This document shows, one piece after another, positions 1 to 6,873 of a stretch of DNA of 11,644 nt. The translations under genes and the position numbers were made by a program. The stretch is from positions 1 to 11,644 of the forward strand of contig CAUGFC010000056.1 of the NCBI GenBank assembly GCA_959598545.1, in the 5' to 3' direction. The first letter of the stretch is position 1. Each line of letters opens with the position of its first letter. The notes under the pieces were generated by a model, which saw only the letters and a list, made by a program, of their open reading frames with translations, was not told the origin of the DNA and did not search any database. This DNA comes from an uncultured Olsenella sp. (lineage in GTDB: Bacteria > Actinomycetota > Coriobacteriia > Coriobacteriales > Atopobiaceae).

Positions 1-1235
1 TCATCGGCGGGCGCAACGGCCAGGGCAAGACGAGCGTCCTGGACGCGATCGCCTGGGCACTCGGCGGCAACCGCAAGAGGCCCGACCGCCCGACGCGCGA
101 GGGCAGCGCCACCCCGGCGCAGCTGCGCGTCACGCTCTCCAACGGCATCGTGGTCGAGCGCAAGGGAAAGAACGGGGCGCTCACCGTGACCGACCCCGAG
201 GGCAGGAGGGCCGGCCAGGCGCTGCTCGACTCCCTCGTGGAGGAGCTCGCCATCGACCTGCCGCGCTTCTTGGCCATGAGCGACCGCGAGCGCGCCGACG
301 CACTGCTCCGCGTGGTCGGGATCGGCGAGGAGCTCGACCGTCTGGACCGCGAGCTCGAGCGCGCCAGGGCCGAGAGGCTGGCCAAGGGGCAGGAGAAGCG
401 CGCCAAGGCAAAGGTCGCCGAGGAGGCGGTGTGGTACCCGGACGCGCCCTCCGAGCCCGTGAGCGCCGCGGACCTGCTCGCCGAGCAGCAGGCGGCGCAG
501 GCGACGAACATGGAGAACGAGCGCCTGCGCGCCGCCGCCGAGAGGGCCGAGCGCGACCACGGGAGGGCCGTCTCAGCGCTCTCGGAGGCCGAGAGGGCGC
601 TGGCGGAGGCGACCGAGAGGGCGGAGGCCGCGAGAAGGGCCGCGTCCGCGGCGTCCGAGGCGGCGAGGGCCGCGCGCGAGATCGCCGACGCCTGCGTTGA
701 CGCCGACACCGCCGACCTGGACGAGCGCATCTCCGAGGTCGACAGGGTCAACGAGATGGTCCGCGCGAACCGAGAGAGGGCGCGCCTGCAGGCCGAGGCC
801 GACGCCGCCGAGGCCGAGTACCAGGCGCTCAACGAGGACTGCGAGGCCCTGCAGCGCGAGCGCGTGTCGCTGCTCGAGGGCGCCGACATGCCGCTCCCGG
901 GCCTCTCGGTGGAGGACGGCAGGCTCATGTACGGCGGCGCCGCGTGGGGCGAGATGAGCGGCAGCGAGCAGCTGCGCGTGGCCACCGCCATCGTGCGCCG
1001 CGTCAAGCCCGAGTGCGGCTTCGTCCTGGTCGACAAGCTGGAGCAGATGGACCCGCAGACGCTCGCCGAGTTTGGCTCATGGGCGGAGTCCCAGGGCCTG
1101 CAGGTCATCGGCACCCGCGTGGCCACCGACGAGACATGCTCGGTGATCATCGAGGACGGGAGGGCCGTCGCCGAGGCGACTGGCGCGCAGAGGCGGGAAA
1201 GCGACGAGAAGAAGCCTCAGATGAGGGTGTTCTAG
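1..1235 (+). CDS. SbcC/RecF-like coiled-coil ATPase of the phage recombination module, 5' end missing
   Basis: The reading frame is open from base 3 to the TAG at 1233-1235, so the gene starts upstream of the window; 410 residues are visible. A Walker A loop (GRNGQGKTS, visible residues 3-11) opens the fragment. A long Ala/Glu/Arg-rich coiled coil fills roughly residues 95-290, interrupted near 'WYPDAP'. The C-terminal ATPase half follows, with an ABC-type signature (MSGSEQ, about 318-323) and a Walker B-like strand (FVLVDKLEQMD, D344). This order is that of SMC/RecF/SbcC-type ATPases, and phages often encode small versions next to recombinases. No CxxC zinc hook is visible. Walker B has Asp-Lys where Asp-Glu is usual; a Glu lies two residues on. 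A GTG at 150 could be miscalled as the start, but it would delete the Walker A. The role in DNA end processing or repair is inferred. The recombinase gene begins at the very next base. Confidence 0.85.
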   Translation, partial: IGGRNGQGKTSVLDAIAWALGGNRKRPDRPTREGSATPAQLRVTLSNGIVVERKGKNGALTVTDPEGRRAGQALLDSLVEELAIDLPRFLAMSDRERADALLRVVGIGEELDRLDRELERARAERLAKGQEKRAKAKVAEEAVWYPDAPSEPVSAADLLAEQQAAQATNMENERLRAAAERAERDHGRAVSALSEAERALAEATERAEAARRAASAASEAARAAREIADACVDADTADLDERISEVDRVNEMVRANRERARLQAEADAAEAEYQALNEDCEALQRERVSLLEGADMPLPGLSVEDGRLMYGGAAWGEMSGSEQLRVATAIVRRVKPECGFVLVDKLEQMDPQTLAEFGSWAESQGLQVIGTRVATDETCSVIIEDGRAVAEATGAQRRESDEKKPQMRVF

Positions 1236-2336
1236 ATGGCCTACCGGATCACGACAGGAAAGGTCCAGAAGCCGCAGCGCGTGCTGATCTACGGGCCCGA
1301 GGGCGTCGGGAAGACGACGCTGGCGGCCCAGTTCCCGAGCCCGCTGTTCATCGACACGGAGGGAGGCAGCTTCGGCTCCGAGGTGAGGCGACTCCCGAGG
1401 CCAGACAGCTGGCAGATGCTCCTCGACGAGGTGACGTGGGTGCGCGACTACCCCGAGGAGTGCGGCGGCACGCTCGTCGTCGACACGCTCGACTGGGCGG
1501 AGAAGCTCTGCGTCGCCAAGGTGTGCGACGAGAACGACTGGAAGAGCATCGAGAGCCCAGGCTACGGTCGCGGCTATACCTACGTCAAGGAGGAGTTCGG
1601 GCGGCTGCTCAACCTCCTGTCCGAGGTGGTCGAGCGCGGGCTCAACGTCTGCGTCACCGCCCACGCCGTCATCACCAAGTTCGAGCAGCCCAACGCGCTC
1701 GGGGCGTACGACCGGTGGGGCCTTAAGCTCATCGACGGCAAGAAGGCGAGCGTCTCCGCGATGGTGAAGGAGTGGGCCGACGCCGTCCTCTTCGCCAACT
1801 TCAAGACGATCCTCATCGCCGACGACAAGAACGACAAGAAGGTCCGCGCAACGGGCGGCAAGAACCGCGTCCTCTACTGCACGCACGACGCGTCGTGGGA
1901 CGCCAAGAACCGCTGGGGCCTGCCGGACGAGGTCCCGATGGAGTGGGCGCAGATCGCCCCCTTCGTCCCGGTCCCGTCGCTCGCGGCGCCCGCCCCGCAG
2001 GAGCGAGATGCCGAGCCCGAGGTCCCGTTCGGCGAGGGGCCGACCGAGGCCGAGCGCGAGGCCGAGGCGGCCGTCGCCCAGACCATGTCGGCCGCGGCGA
2101 CCGTCGGGGAGGCCCCGGCCATGCCCGAGGGCGGCGGGTGGGTCGGCCACCTGCTCCCGCTCATGCAGCTCATGGGCAAGGACGGCATCAGCGAGGACCA
2201 GGTGTGCGAGGCGGTGTGGCGCAAGGGCTACGCGACCAGGGACCAGAAGCTCGCGAAGTACCCCGAGGAGACGGTCAACTGGGTCGTCTCGGTGTGGCCC
2301 CAGATGCGCGAGTTCATCCGCAACGGCTTCAAGTAG
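1236..2336 (+). CDS. Sak4-type RecA-like single-strand annealing ATPase (AAA_24 family)
   Basis: The protein has 366 residues. Near the N terminus is Walker A GPEGVGKTT (residues 20-28), then the characteristic strand 'FIDTEGGS' (38-45) and Walker B 'TLVVDTLDWAE' (D83). This layout is typical of the phage AAA_24/Sak4 family, minimal Rad51/RecA-like proteins that promote annealing and recombination of phage DNA with the help of an SSB. A low-complexity Pro/Ala/Glu linker (about 250-300) leads to a small helical C-terminal domain ending at the TAG 2334-2336. The ATG follows directly after the upstream TAG (no gap), with a GAGGG-like ribosome binding site inside the preceding gene. The neighbours fit: SbcC-like ATPase before, presumed SSB and helicase after. 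No lambda Exo-like nuclease is visible in the window; it may lie upstream or be host-provided. Confidence 0.85.
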   Translation: MAYRITTGKVQKPQRVLIYGPEGVGKTTLAAQFPSPLFIDTEGGSFGSEVRRLPRPDSWQMLLDEVTWVRDYPEECGGTLVVDTLDWAEKLCVAKVCDENDWKSIESPGYGRGYTYVKEEFGRLLNLLSEVVERGLNVCVTAHAVITKFEQPNALGAYDRWGLKLIDGKKASVSAMVKEWADAVLFANFKTILIADDKNDKKVRATGGKNRVLYCTHDASWDAKNRWGLPDEVPMEWAQIAPFVPVPSLAAPAPQERDAEPEVPFGEGPTEAEREAEAAVAQTMSAAATVGEAPAMPEGGGWVGHLLPLMQLMGKDGISEDQVCEAVWRKGYATRDQKLAKYPEETVNWVVSVWPQMREFIRNGFK

Positions 2337-2347
2337 CGAACCGCTAG

Positions 2348-2355
2348 AGAAAGGA
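2348..2355 (+). promoter_or_regulatory. Strong ribosome binding site of the DUF669-like gene
   Basis: AGAAAGGA lies 8 bases before the ATG at 2364, in a 27-base gap between two genes. It is one of the few non-overlapping junctions in the operon, so this gene starts with its own ribosome loading rather than by coupling. High independent translation would suit a protein that coats ssDNA. Confidence 0.7.
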
Positions 2356-2363
2356 TCAGAGAA

Positions 2364-2840
2364 ATGGCAGACATGGGCGAGGCCCTCGACTACGAGGGCG
2401 AGATCGAGGCGGGCGAGAGCGAGTTCGAGGCGATCCCCGCGGGGACGTACGACTTCGAGGTCGAGGAGGTCGGCCGCAAGCAGTACAACGGCGGCGACAA
2501 GATGGGCCCGTGCCCGATCGCGGCGGTGCGCTGCCGCATCGTGGGCGGAGCCGAGGACGGCCGCGTCTTCTTCTGCGACATCTACCTCAACAGCAAGGTC
2601 TCGTGGAAGATCAGGCAGTTCTTCGTGTGCCTGGGCATGCACCCGGCGGACGCGCCCAAGGAGCAGAAGGTCCGCATGGACTGGTCCCACGCCGTCGGCC
2701 GCCGCGGCCGCGTGAAGCTCGGCACGCGCACCTACAACGGCAACGAGTACACCGACGTCAAGGAGTGGCTCAAGCCCTCCGCGCCCGCCGCGCCCGCGGC
2801 GCAGGCGGCCCCGTCGGTCCCGACGCCGGGGATGTTCTGA
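2364..2840 (+). CDS. DUF669-like phage protein, presumed ssDNA-binding protein
   Basis: The protein has 158 residues. The N-terminal acidic stretch is followed by 'AIPAGTYDFEVEEV' (about 24-37), the strand pattern that opens the DUF669 family, then 'GRVFFCDIYLNSKVSWKIRQFF' segments and a closing 'GTRTYNGNEYTDVKEWL' strand. A Pro/Ala-rich flexible tail ends in PGMF. Beta-rich DUF669 proteins sit beside Sak4 or Erf/RecT recombinases and are thought to bind ssDNA. A flexible linker ending in a short hydrophobic tip recalls the protein-interaction tails of SSBs, although this one is not acidic. Its place between the Sak4 recombinase and the helicase supports an SSB role, which remains an inference. 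The stop TGA shares one base with the helicase start (TGATG). Confidence 0.75.
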   Translation: MADMGEALDYEGEIEAGESEFEAIPAGTYDFEVEEVGRKQYNGGDKMGPCPIAAVRCRIVGGAEDGRVFFCDIYLNSKVSWKIRQFFVCLGMHPADAPKEQKVRMDWSHAVGRRGRVKLGTRTYNGNEYTDVKEWLKPSAPAAPAAQAAPSVPTPGMF

Positions 2841-4444
2841 TGGACCTGAGGCCCTACCAGGCCGAGGCCGTGGAGGCCATCGAGGGGAGGTGGGCCGGCG
2901 GCGACCGGTCCACCCTCCTTGTCATGGCCACCGGCACCGGTAAGACCATCGTCATGGCCAGGGTCGCCGAGGACGCCGTCTCGGAGGGCGGGCGCGTGCT
3001 CGTGCTCGCCCACCGCGGCGAGCTCCTGCAGCAGGCTGCCGACAAGATCCGCGCCGCCACGGGGCTGCGCTGCTCCGTGGAGAAGGCCGGGGAGACGAGC
3101 CTCGGGACGTTCGAGCGCGTCACGGTCGGCTCCGTCCAGACCCTCATGCGCGAGAGCCGGCTCAGGGCGCTCGGGCGGGGCCGCTTCACACACGTCCTCG
3201 TGGACGAGGCCCACCACGCGGTCAGCGACTCGTACCGCGCGGTGCTGGACTGGTTCGACGTCGCCCGCGTGCTCGGCGTGACCGCCACGGCGGACCGCGG
3301 GGACCGGCGCTCGCTCGGCGAGGTCTTCGACTCCCTGGCCTACGAGTACGGGATGGCCCAGGCCATACGGGACGGCTACCTCTGCCCGATCGAGGCCCAG
3401 ACGGTGCCGCTCAGGGTCGACATCTCCGGCGTCTCGGTGCGCTCCGGCGACTACGCCGCCGACGAGCTCGGCACGGCGCTGGACCCCTACCTTCCGGAGA
3501 TCGCCGACGAGATGTCGCGCGCGGGGCTCCACGGCGCCCACACGGTGGCGTTCCTGCCCCTCATCGCCACGAGCCGAAAGTTCTGCCGGCTGCTCCGAGA
3601 GCGCGGGTTCCGCGCCGCCGAGGTCAACGGCGAGAGCGAGGACCGCGCCGAGAAGCTGGCCGACTTCGCCGCCGGGCGCTACGACGTGCTCTGCAACTCG
3701 CTCCTGCTCACCGAGGGCTGGGACTGCCCGCCGGTGGACTGCATCGTCAACCTCAGGCCCACGAAGAGCCGCAGCCTGTACGCCCAGATCGTCGGGCGCG
3801 GCACGAGGCTCAGCCCCGAGACCGGCAAGGAGCGCCTGCTCCTGCTCGACTTCCTGTGGATGACGGACCGCCACGAGCTCTGCCGCCCGGCGTGCCTGGT
3901 GGCGCCCGACGCGGCCGTCGCCCAGAGGGCGACGGAGCTCTCCGAGGCGTCCGGCTGCGCGGAGGGCCTGGAGGAGCTCGTGGAGCGAGCGTCGGCCGAC
4001 GTGGTCGCCCAGCGCGAGGAGTCCCTGGCGCGCGAGCTCGCGGCGCAGCGGCACAAGCGGGCGCGCCTCGTGGACCCGCTGCAGTACGAGATGAGCATCG
4101 CCGCCGAGGACCTGTCGGGCTACGAGCCCATCTTCCCCTGGGAGATGGCCCCGGCGTCGCGCAAGCAGACCGAGGCGCTCGAGCGCTACGGCATCAACCC
4201 GGAGGGCGTGGGGTGCGCCGGCAAGGCGTCGCTCATGCTCGACCGGCTGGCCAGGCGGCGCGAGGAGGGCCTCTCGACCCCGAAGCAGATCAGATTCCTG
4301 GAGGGCCGTGGGTTCCGCCGCGTGGGCACGTGGACGCAGGCCGACGCCTCCGCCATGATCTCGCGGATCTCCGCGAACGGCTGGCGCACGCCCCGCTCCG
4401 TGGAGCCCGCCACCTACGTCCCGGGAGGGGGCGACGCGGCGTGA
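2840..4444 (+). CDS. SF2 DEAH-box DNA helicase with duplicated C-terminal KQ module
   Basis: I place the start at the ATG 2840-2842, which overlaps the previous stop by one base (TGATG). It gives a 534-residue protein whose N terminus (MDLRPYQAEAVEAI) is the usual SF2 Q-motif-like start; the same frame stays open far upstream but that part is not helicase. Motif I ATGTGKT (30-36), motif Ia 'VLAHRGELL', motif II DEAH (122-125), motif III TAT (148-150) and motif VI QIVGRGTR (316-323) are all present, as in SSL2/RecG/UvrB-type phage helicases. A helical region follows (about 350-430). Then come two related 40-residue units (KQ at 442-443 and again at 482-483), each of the form KQ-x5-8-LE-x-(Y/R)-G followed by a helix. 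It probably acts in replication fork initiation or recombination. Confidence 0.9.
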   Translation: MDLRPYQAEAVEAIEGRWAGGDRSTLLVMATGTGKTIVMARVAEDAVSEGGRVLVLAHRGELLQQAADKIRAATGLRCSVEKAGETSLGTFERVTVGSVQTLMRESRLRALGRGRFTHVLVDEAHHAVSDSYRAVLDWFDVARVLGVTATADRGDRRSLGEVFDSLAYEYGMAQAIRDGYLCPIEAQTVPLRVDISGVSVRSGDYAADELGTALDPYLPEIADEMSRAGLHGAHTVAFLPLIATSRKFCRLLRERGFRAAEVNGESEDRAEKLADFAAGRYDVLCNSLLLTEGWDCPPVDCIVNLRPTKSRSLYAQIVGRGTRLSPETGKERLLLLDFLWMTDRHELCRPACLVAPDAAVAQRATELSEASGCAEGLEELVERASADVVAQREESLARELAAQRHKRARLVDPLQYEMSIAAEDLSGYEPIFPWEMAPASRKQTEALERYGINPEGVGCAGKASLMLDRLARRREEGLSTPKQIRFLEGRGFRRVGTWTQADASAMISRISANGWRTPRSVEPATYVPGGGDAA

Positions 4445-4608
4445 GCGAGACGGACGAGCTCTACTCGGTCGACGTCGACGCGCTGCTCGGCCTCGTCGCC
4501 GACATGAGGCGCGACGCCGAGCTCGGCTTCGTCGTGTGGGGCGCCGGCAGGCTCGCTGGGGCCGCCGACGAGATAGAGGCGGCGATAGAGAGGGAGGCGA
4601 GGTCTTGA
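4441..4608 (+). CDS. Small unknown protein
   Basis: This is a 55-residue, mostly helical, acidic protein starting with GTG inside the helicase stop (GTGA overlap), with a GGGAGGGG ribosome binding site 10 bases upstream (4423-4430). Its core 'VDALLGLVADM' followed by an Ala/Glu-rich helix resembles the C-terminal part of the gene at 6870 (REALLALAD). This may be a small module shared among accessory proteins of these phages. No function can be assigned. Confidence 0.65.
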   Translation: MSETDELYSVDVDALLGLVADMRRDAELGFVVWGAGRLAGAADEIEAAIEREARS

Positions 4609-4808
4609 TGGGCTTCTGGAAGTCGAGGAACGAGAGGAAGAGGAGGGCCTTCGACCTGGAGTGCTGGAACCTGCGGCGCAGGGGCTACTCGCTCGAGTAC
4701 ATCTCGAGGCGCACCGGAGCGACGGTCGGTGAGGTCGTCTCCGCTGTCAGGCGCGTCGAGTGCGGCAGGTACGGGGACGTGAGGATTTTCGAGGAGGGAA
4801 GGTCGTGA
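4608..4808 (+). CDS. Small basic protein with helix-turn-helix motif
   Basis: The protein has 66 residues. Its start ATG shares one base with the previous stop (TGATG). The N terminus is very basic (residues 5-13). Residues 22-50 read as a helix-turn-helix: 'LRRRGYSLEYISRRTGATVGEVVSAV', with the 'S-x-E-x-I-S-x-x-T-G' turn seen in resolvase and sigma-like HTH units. It is most likely a small DNA-binding regulator or an accessory protein of the replication region. The target is unknown. Confidence 0.65.
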   Translation: MGFWKSRNERKRRAFDLECWNLRRRGYSLEYISRRTGATVGEVVSAVRRVECGRYGDVRIFEEGRS

Positions 4809-5119
4809 GGGTCTACGTGATCGGCCCGGTCACGGGCCGCGAGAGCCAGAACGTGGCGGCCTTCGAGGCCGCGAGGAACCGCCTGGCGGCGGCCGGCCAC
4901 GACGTCAGCACGCCGCTGGACTTCGTCCCGCCGTCCGCCACCCACGAGGAGGCCATGCGCATGAGCCTGTGCTGGCTGCTCCACACCGGGCGCATCGAGG
5001 CGGTGGCGACGCTGGACGACTGGGAGCTGTCCCCCGGGGCCCGCGTCGAGCGCGAGGCCGCCCTGGCGTGCGGCATCCCGTGCGGCGCGGTCGAGGCGTG
5101 GGAGGCGATGGGATCGTGA
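4805..5119 (+). CDS. DUF4406 nucleoside 2-deoxyribosyltransferase-like protein
   Basis: The protein has 104 residues and starts with GTG in a GTGA overlap, with a GAGGAGGG ribosome binding site at 4791-4798. Residues 3-11 (VYVIGPVTG) form the first beta strand and loop, N16 and F20 start the next helix, and 'LDDWELSPGARVEREAA' (70-86) is the DUF4406 signature. The fold belongs to the nucleoside 2-deoxyribosyltransferase/TIR-related Rossmann-like group. Such proteins may handle nucleotides or nucleotide-derived signals, but a reaction has not been firmly assigned to DUF4406. The length is typical of the family. It sits in an accessory run with a MazG-like enzyme, so nucleotide-pool control or counter-defence are reasonable guesses. 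Confidence 0.8.
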   Translation: MRVYVIGPVTGRESQNVAAFEAARNRLAAAGHDVSTPLDFVPPSATHEEAMRMSLCWLLHTGRIEAVATLDDWELSPGARVEREAALACGIPCGAVEAWEAMGS

Positions 5120-5340
5120 AACTATTCAGGCGCAAGGAGCTGGCGGACAACCACGACAAGACGTGCGTCCCGCTGAACCAGCGAAGCAAGCACGGCGGGC
5201 TGACTTTCGTGGGGACGTGCTCGCTGTGCGGCAGGGAGGTAGAGCTCTGGCCCTGCATGGCCAAGTACTGCCCGAGGTGCCTCGCCACCATCGACCACGG
5301 CGCGGCGGCAAGGGTGCTGGTGTGGGAGCGTGATGCGTGA
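5116..5340 (+). CDS. Small zinc ribbon protein
   Basis: The protein has 74 residues with a GTG start in a GTGA overlap. Cys35-x2-Cys38 and Cys52-x2-Cys55 (CSLC ... YCPRC) form a likely treble or ribbon zinc site; extra Cys17 and Cys47 may contribute. The N terminus is basic (KLFRRKEL). I do not recognise a named family. The 'YCPRC' knuckle resembles those of the proteins at 5782 and 6117, so it may be a more distant member of the same accessory zinc ribbon set. Role unknown; nucleic-acid or protein binding is likely. Confidence 0.65.
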   Translation: MKLFRRKELADNHDKTCVPLNQRSKHGGLTFVGTCSLCGREVELWPCMAKYCPRCLATIDHGAAARVLVWERDA

Positions 5341-5624
5341 TGCTGCACGAGCTCAAGATTGAAAGGCAGTTCGCGGACGCAGTTCTAGACGGACGCAAGA
5401 CCTTCGAGGTTCGCAGGAACGACCGGGGATTCAACGCCGGTGACCTCGTGCGCTTCGAGGTGGTAGAGCATAGCGGGGCGGCCACGTTTCGCTGCGAGGA
5501 CCACCCGCTGAACGGGGAGATGTATCGGATCAAATACGTGCTCAGCGGATGGGGGCTTGAGGATGGCTGCGTCGCATTCTCGATAGCGCCCGTTTACGCC
5601 GAGGGAGCGGAGAGGGGGCGGTGA
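5340..5624 (+). CDS. DUF3850 (ASCH/PUA-like) protein
   Basis: The protein has 94 residues from the ATG at 5340. A GTG at 5337 is in frame, overlaps the upstream stop (GTGA) and is better spaced from GGGAG at 5324-5328, so it may be used instead. 'HELKIERQFADAVLDG' (3-18), then KTFEVRRNDRGF (20-31) and G34-D35 are the DUF3850 signature, and the C-terminal beta strands complete an ASCH/PUA-like barrel. This fold usually binds RNA or modified bases; the precise function of phage DUF3850 proteins is not settled. The DNA is visibly less GC-biased at third positions than the helicase region, with codons such as AAA, ATA and GTA, suggesting later acquisition. Confidence 0.85.
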   Translation: MLHELKIERQFADAVLDGRKTFEVRRNDRGFNAGDLVRFEVVEHSGAATFRCEDHPLNGEMYRIKYVLSGWGLEDGCVAFSIAPVYAEGAERGR

Positions 5625-5782
5625 TGGACAGAGGGAAACAGAGAGCCTGGCGCATCTTCGCGGCCTGCTTCGCGCTCATCTGGCTGGCGGGTCTCGTCAC
5701 CGGCAGCGAGCAGAGAACGGGTGCGTGGGCGTGCGCTGTCGCGTGCTTCGCGGTGTCTAGGACGTACGGGGGCGACGCGTGA
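5624..5782 (+). CDS. Small two-helix membrane protein
   Basis: This 52-residue frame fills the space between the DUF3850 and Lar-like genes exactly. It starts with an ATG in a TGATG overlap and stops at TGA 5780-5782, which again shares a base with the next ATG. A basic N terminus (RGKQRAWR) precedes a hydrophobic stretch at about 11-26 (IFAACFALIWLAGLV). After a short polar loop, a second apolar stretch spans about 33-45. Two short membrane passes with both ends inside is the simplest reading. No family is recognised. The coupling on both sides and the clean hydrophobicity make it a real gene despite its size. Confidence 0.65.
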   Translation: MDRGKQRAWRIFAACFALIWLAGLVTGSEQRTGAWACAVACFAVSRTYGGDA

Positions 5783-6120
5783 TGGCCGAGACGCTGAGAC
5801 CCTGCCCCTTCTGCGGGGGCACGGCCGGGGTGGACAAGACTAACTACTACTTCGAGGACTCGGGCGAGCGGGCCATGAGCTCATTCGTCGTGTCGTGCAG
5901 GGCCTGCGGCATGAAGACGGCGCAGCACAGGACCGAGGACGGTGCCGTCATGGCCTGGAACCGCCGCAAGGAGCGGACGTGCCGCGTCGTGCGGAGCGGC
6001 GAGCCGTCTGCGACCGGCGTCCCCCGCGAGCGTCGCTGCTCGGAGTGCGGCGGGATGCTGACGCGCTTCGGCTCATACTGCCCCAACTGCGGGGCGCGAG
6101 TCGCGAGGGAGGGGATATGA
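5782..6120 (+). CDS. Lar-like restriction alleviation protein fused to a second zinc ribbon
   Basis: The protein has 112 residues from the ATG 5782 (an in-frame GTG at 5779 is possible). Residues 5-62 match the Lar family: LRPCPFCGG with Cys8/Cys11, Cys39-x2-Cys42, then the diagnostic 'AVMAWNRR' end (55-62). Lar of the Rac prophage eases host type I restriction by acting on the restriction-modification enzyme. Most Lar-like proteins stop near here, but this one continues into a second ribbon (RTC at 65-67, Cys86/Cys89, Cys100/Cys103) that closely resembles the next gene product. The extension is therefore probably a fused or duplicated copy. Many Lar-family phage proteins have no tested activity, so restriction alleviation is a family-based inference. 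Confidence 0.8.
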   Translation: MAETLRPCPFCGGTAGVDKTNYYFEDSGERAMSSFVVSCRACGMKTAQHRTEDGAVMAWNRRKERTCRVVRSGEPSATGVPRERRCSECGGMLTRFGSYCPNCGARVAREGI

Positions 6121-6374
6121 GCCACACAGAGACCAAGGAGGTCACGTACCTCGACGGCCACCGCGTCAAGGTGGGGAGGCACGTCTACCAGATGGAGCGC
6201 ACGTGCCGCATCGTGAGCTACATCGACGAGAGCCCCGCGTCTTACGGGGGTCGTGTCCATAGGTGCTCCGTGTGCGGAAAGGCGCTCCCCAAGGCGCTCT
6301 TCCGCAACGGATGGACGGTGCTCGACTACTGCCCGAGATGCGGCGCGAGGGTGGTGGGCTGCGATGACCGCTGA
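6117..6374 (+). CDS. Zinc ribbon protein paralogous to the Lar-like C-terminal domain
   Basis: The protein has 85 residues; its ATG overlaps the previous stop (ATGA) behind a strong GAGGGAGG ribosome binding site. From 'ERTCRIV' (27-33) through 'RCSVCGKAL' (Cys50/Cys53) to 'YCPRCGARV' (Cys72/Cys75) it parallels residues 64-107 of the Lar-like protein, which reads 'ERTCRVV', 'RCSECGGML', 'YCPNCGARV'. The first 26 residues are unrelated and beta-rich. The function is unknown. The four paired cysteines indicate a structural zinc site. The last 11 bases overlap the next gene. Confidence 0.75.
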   Translation: MSHTETKEVTYLDGHRVKVGRHVYQMERTCRIVSYIDESPASYGGRVHRCSVCGKALPKALFRNGWTVLDYCPRCGARVVGCDDR

Positions 6375-6873
6375 CGAGGCCCGCGACCGCGTGGGCGAGA
6401 TTCGGGCCGGCGCCGACCGCATCATGCGGGCGCTCTCCGTGCCCGGGCCGGACTGGAAGGCCGCCGAGGAGGCGGCGAGCGAGTGCGTGAGGATGAGCGC
6501 CGAGCTGGAGGCGCGGTGCTGGATGGAGGACTTCGAGAGGAGACGCATGACGCAGAGCAAGTGGGTGCAGGTCGGCAGCGTGCGCTGCTTCGCGCACGTC
6601 GAGGCGGACAAGGCGCAGGCCCTAAAGCCGCTCGAGGAGGCGGCGGAGGTCTTCGTGGCGTGGCAGGAGTGGGACAGGTACCACAGCGCACATGCAGTGT
6701 TCGACGGCCCCAAGGCGGAGTGCGCGAAGGCCATGAAGGCCTGCATCGTTGACGAGTGCTGCGACGTGATCACGGCGACGTGCAACCTGCTCGCGGCCCT
6801 GGGAGTGACCGATCTCACCGAGGCCATGGCCGCGTGCGAGGAGCGGAACAGGGAGAGAGGGAGGTACGAATGA
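6364..6873 (+). CDS. MazG-like NTP pyrophosphohydrolase with N-terminal extension
   Basis: The protein has 169 residues. The C-terminal two thirds carry the all-alpha NTP pyrophosphohydrolase motif pair: E91-E92-x2-E95 in 'PLEEAAEVFVAWQEW' and E131-x2-D134 in 'VDECCDVITAT', which bind catalytic magnesium. They are followed by the typical ending 'ERNRERGRY'. Phage MazG-like enzymes hydrolyse (d)NTPs and can affect nucleotide pools or alarmone signalling. Residues 1-61 form a separate helical segment (EAASECVRMSAELEAR) not needed for MazG. An in-frame ATG at 6547 (residue 62), preceded by GAGAGGAG at 6535-6542, could start a second, shorter product with a complete MazG domain. The gene overlaps its upstream neighbour by 11 bases. 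Confidence 0.8.
   Translation: MTADEARDRVGEIRAGADRIMRALSVPGPDWKAAEEAASECVRMSAELEARCWMEDFERRRMTQSKWVQVGSVRCFAHVEADKAQALKPLEEAAEVFVAWQEWDRYHSAHAVFDGPKAECAKAMKACIVDECCDVITATCNLLAALGVTDLTEAMAACEERNRERGRYE

Noticed and set aside
1077..2690. 537-residue open frame on the minus strand
   Set aside because: It lies opposite the Sak4 and DUF669-like genes, is rich in Arg/Leu/Val/Asp of the kind produced by the complement of high-GC coding DNA, and shows no domain.
2510..2839. Upstream extension of the helicase frame
   Set aside because: The frame is open, but the translation is Arg/Gly/Pro-rich shadow of the DUF669-like gene. The ATG at 2840 gives the normal helicase N terminus and a TGATG junction.
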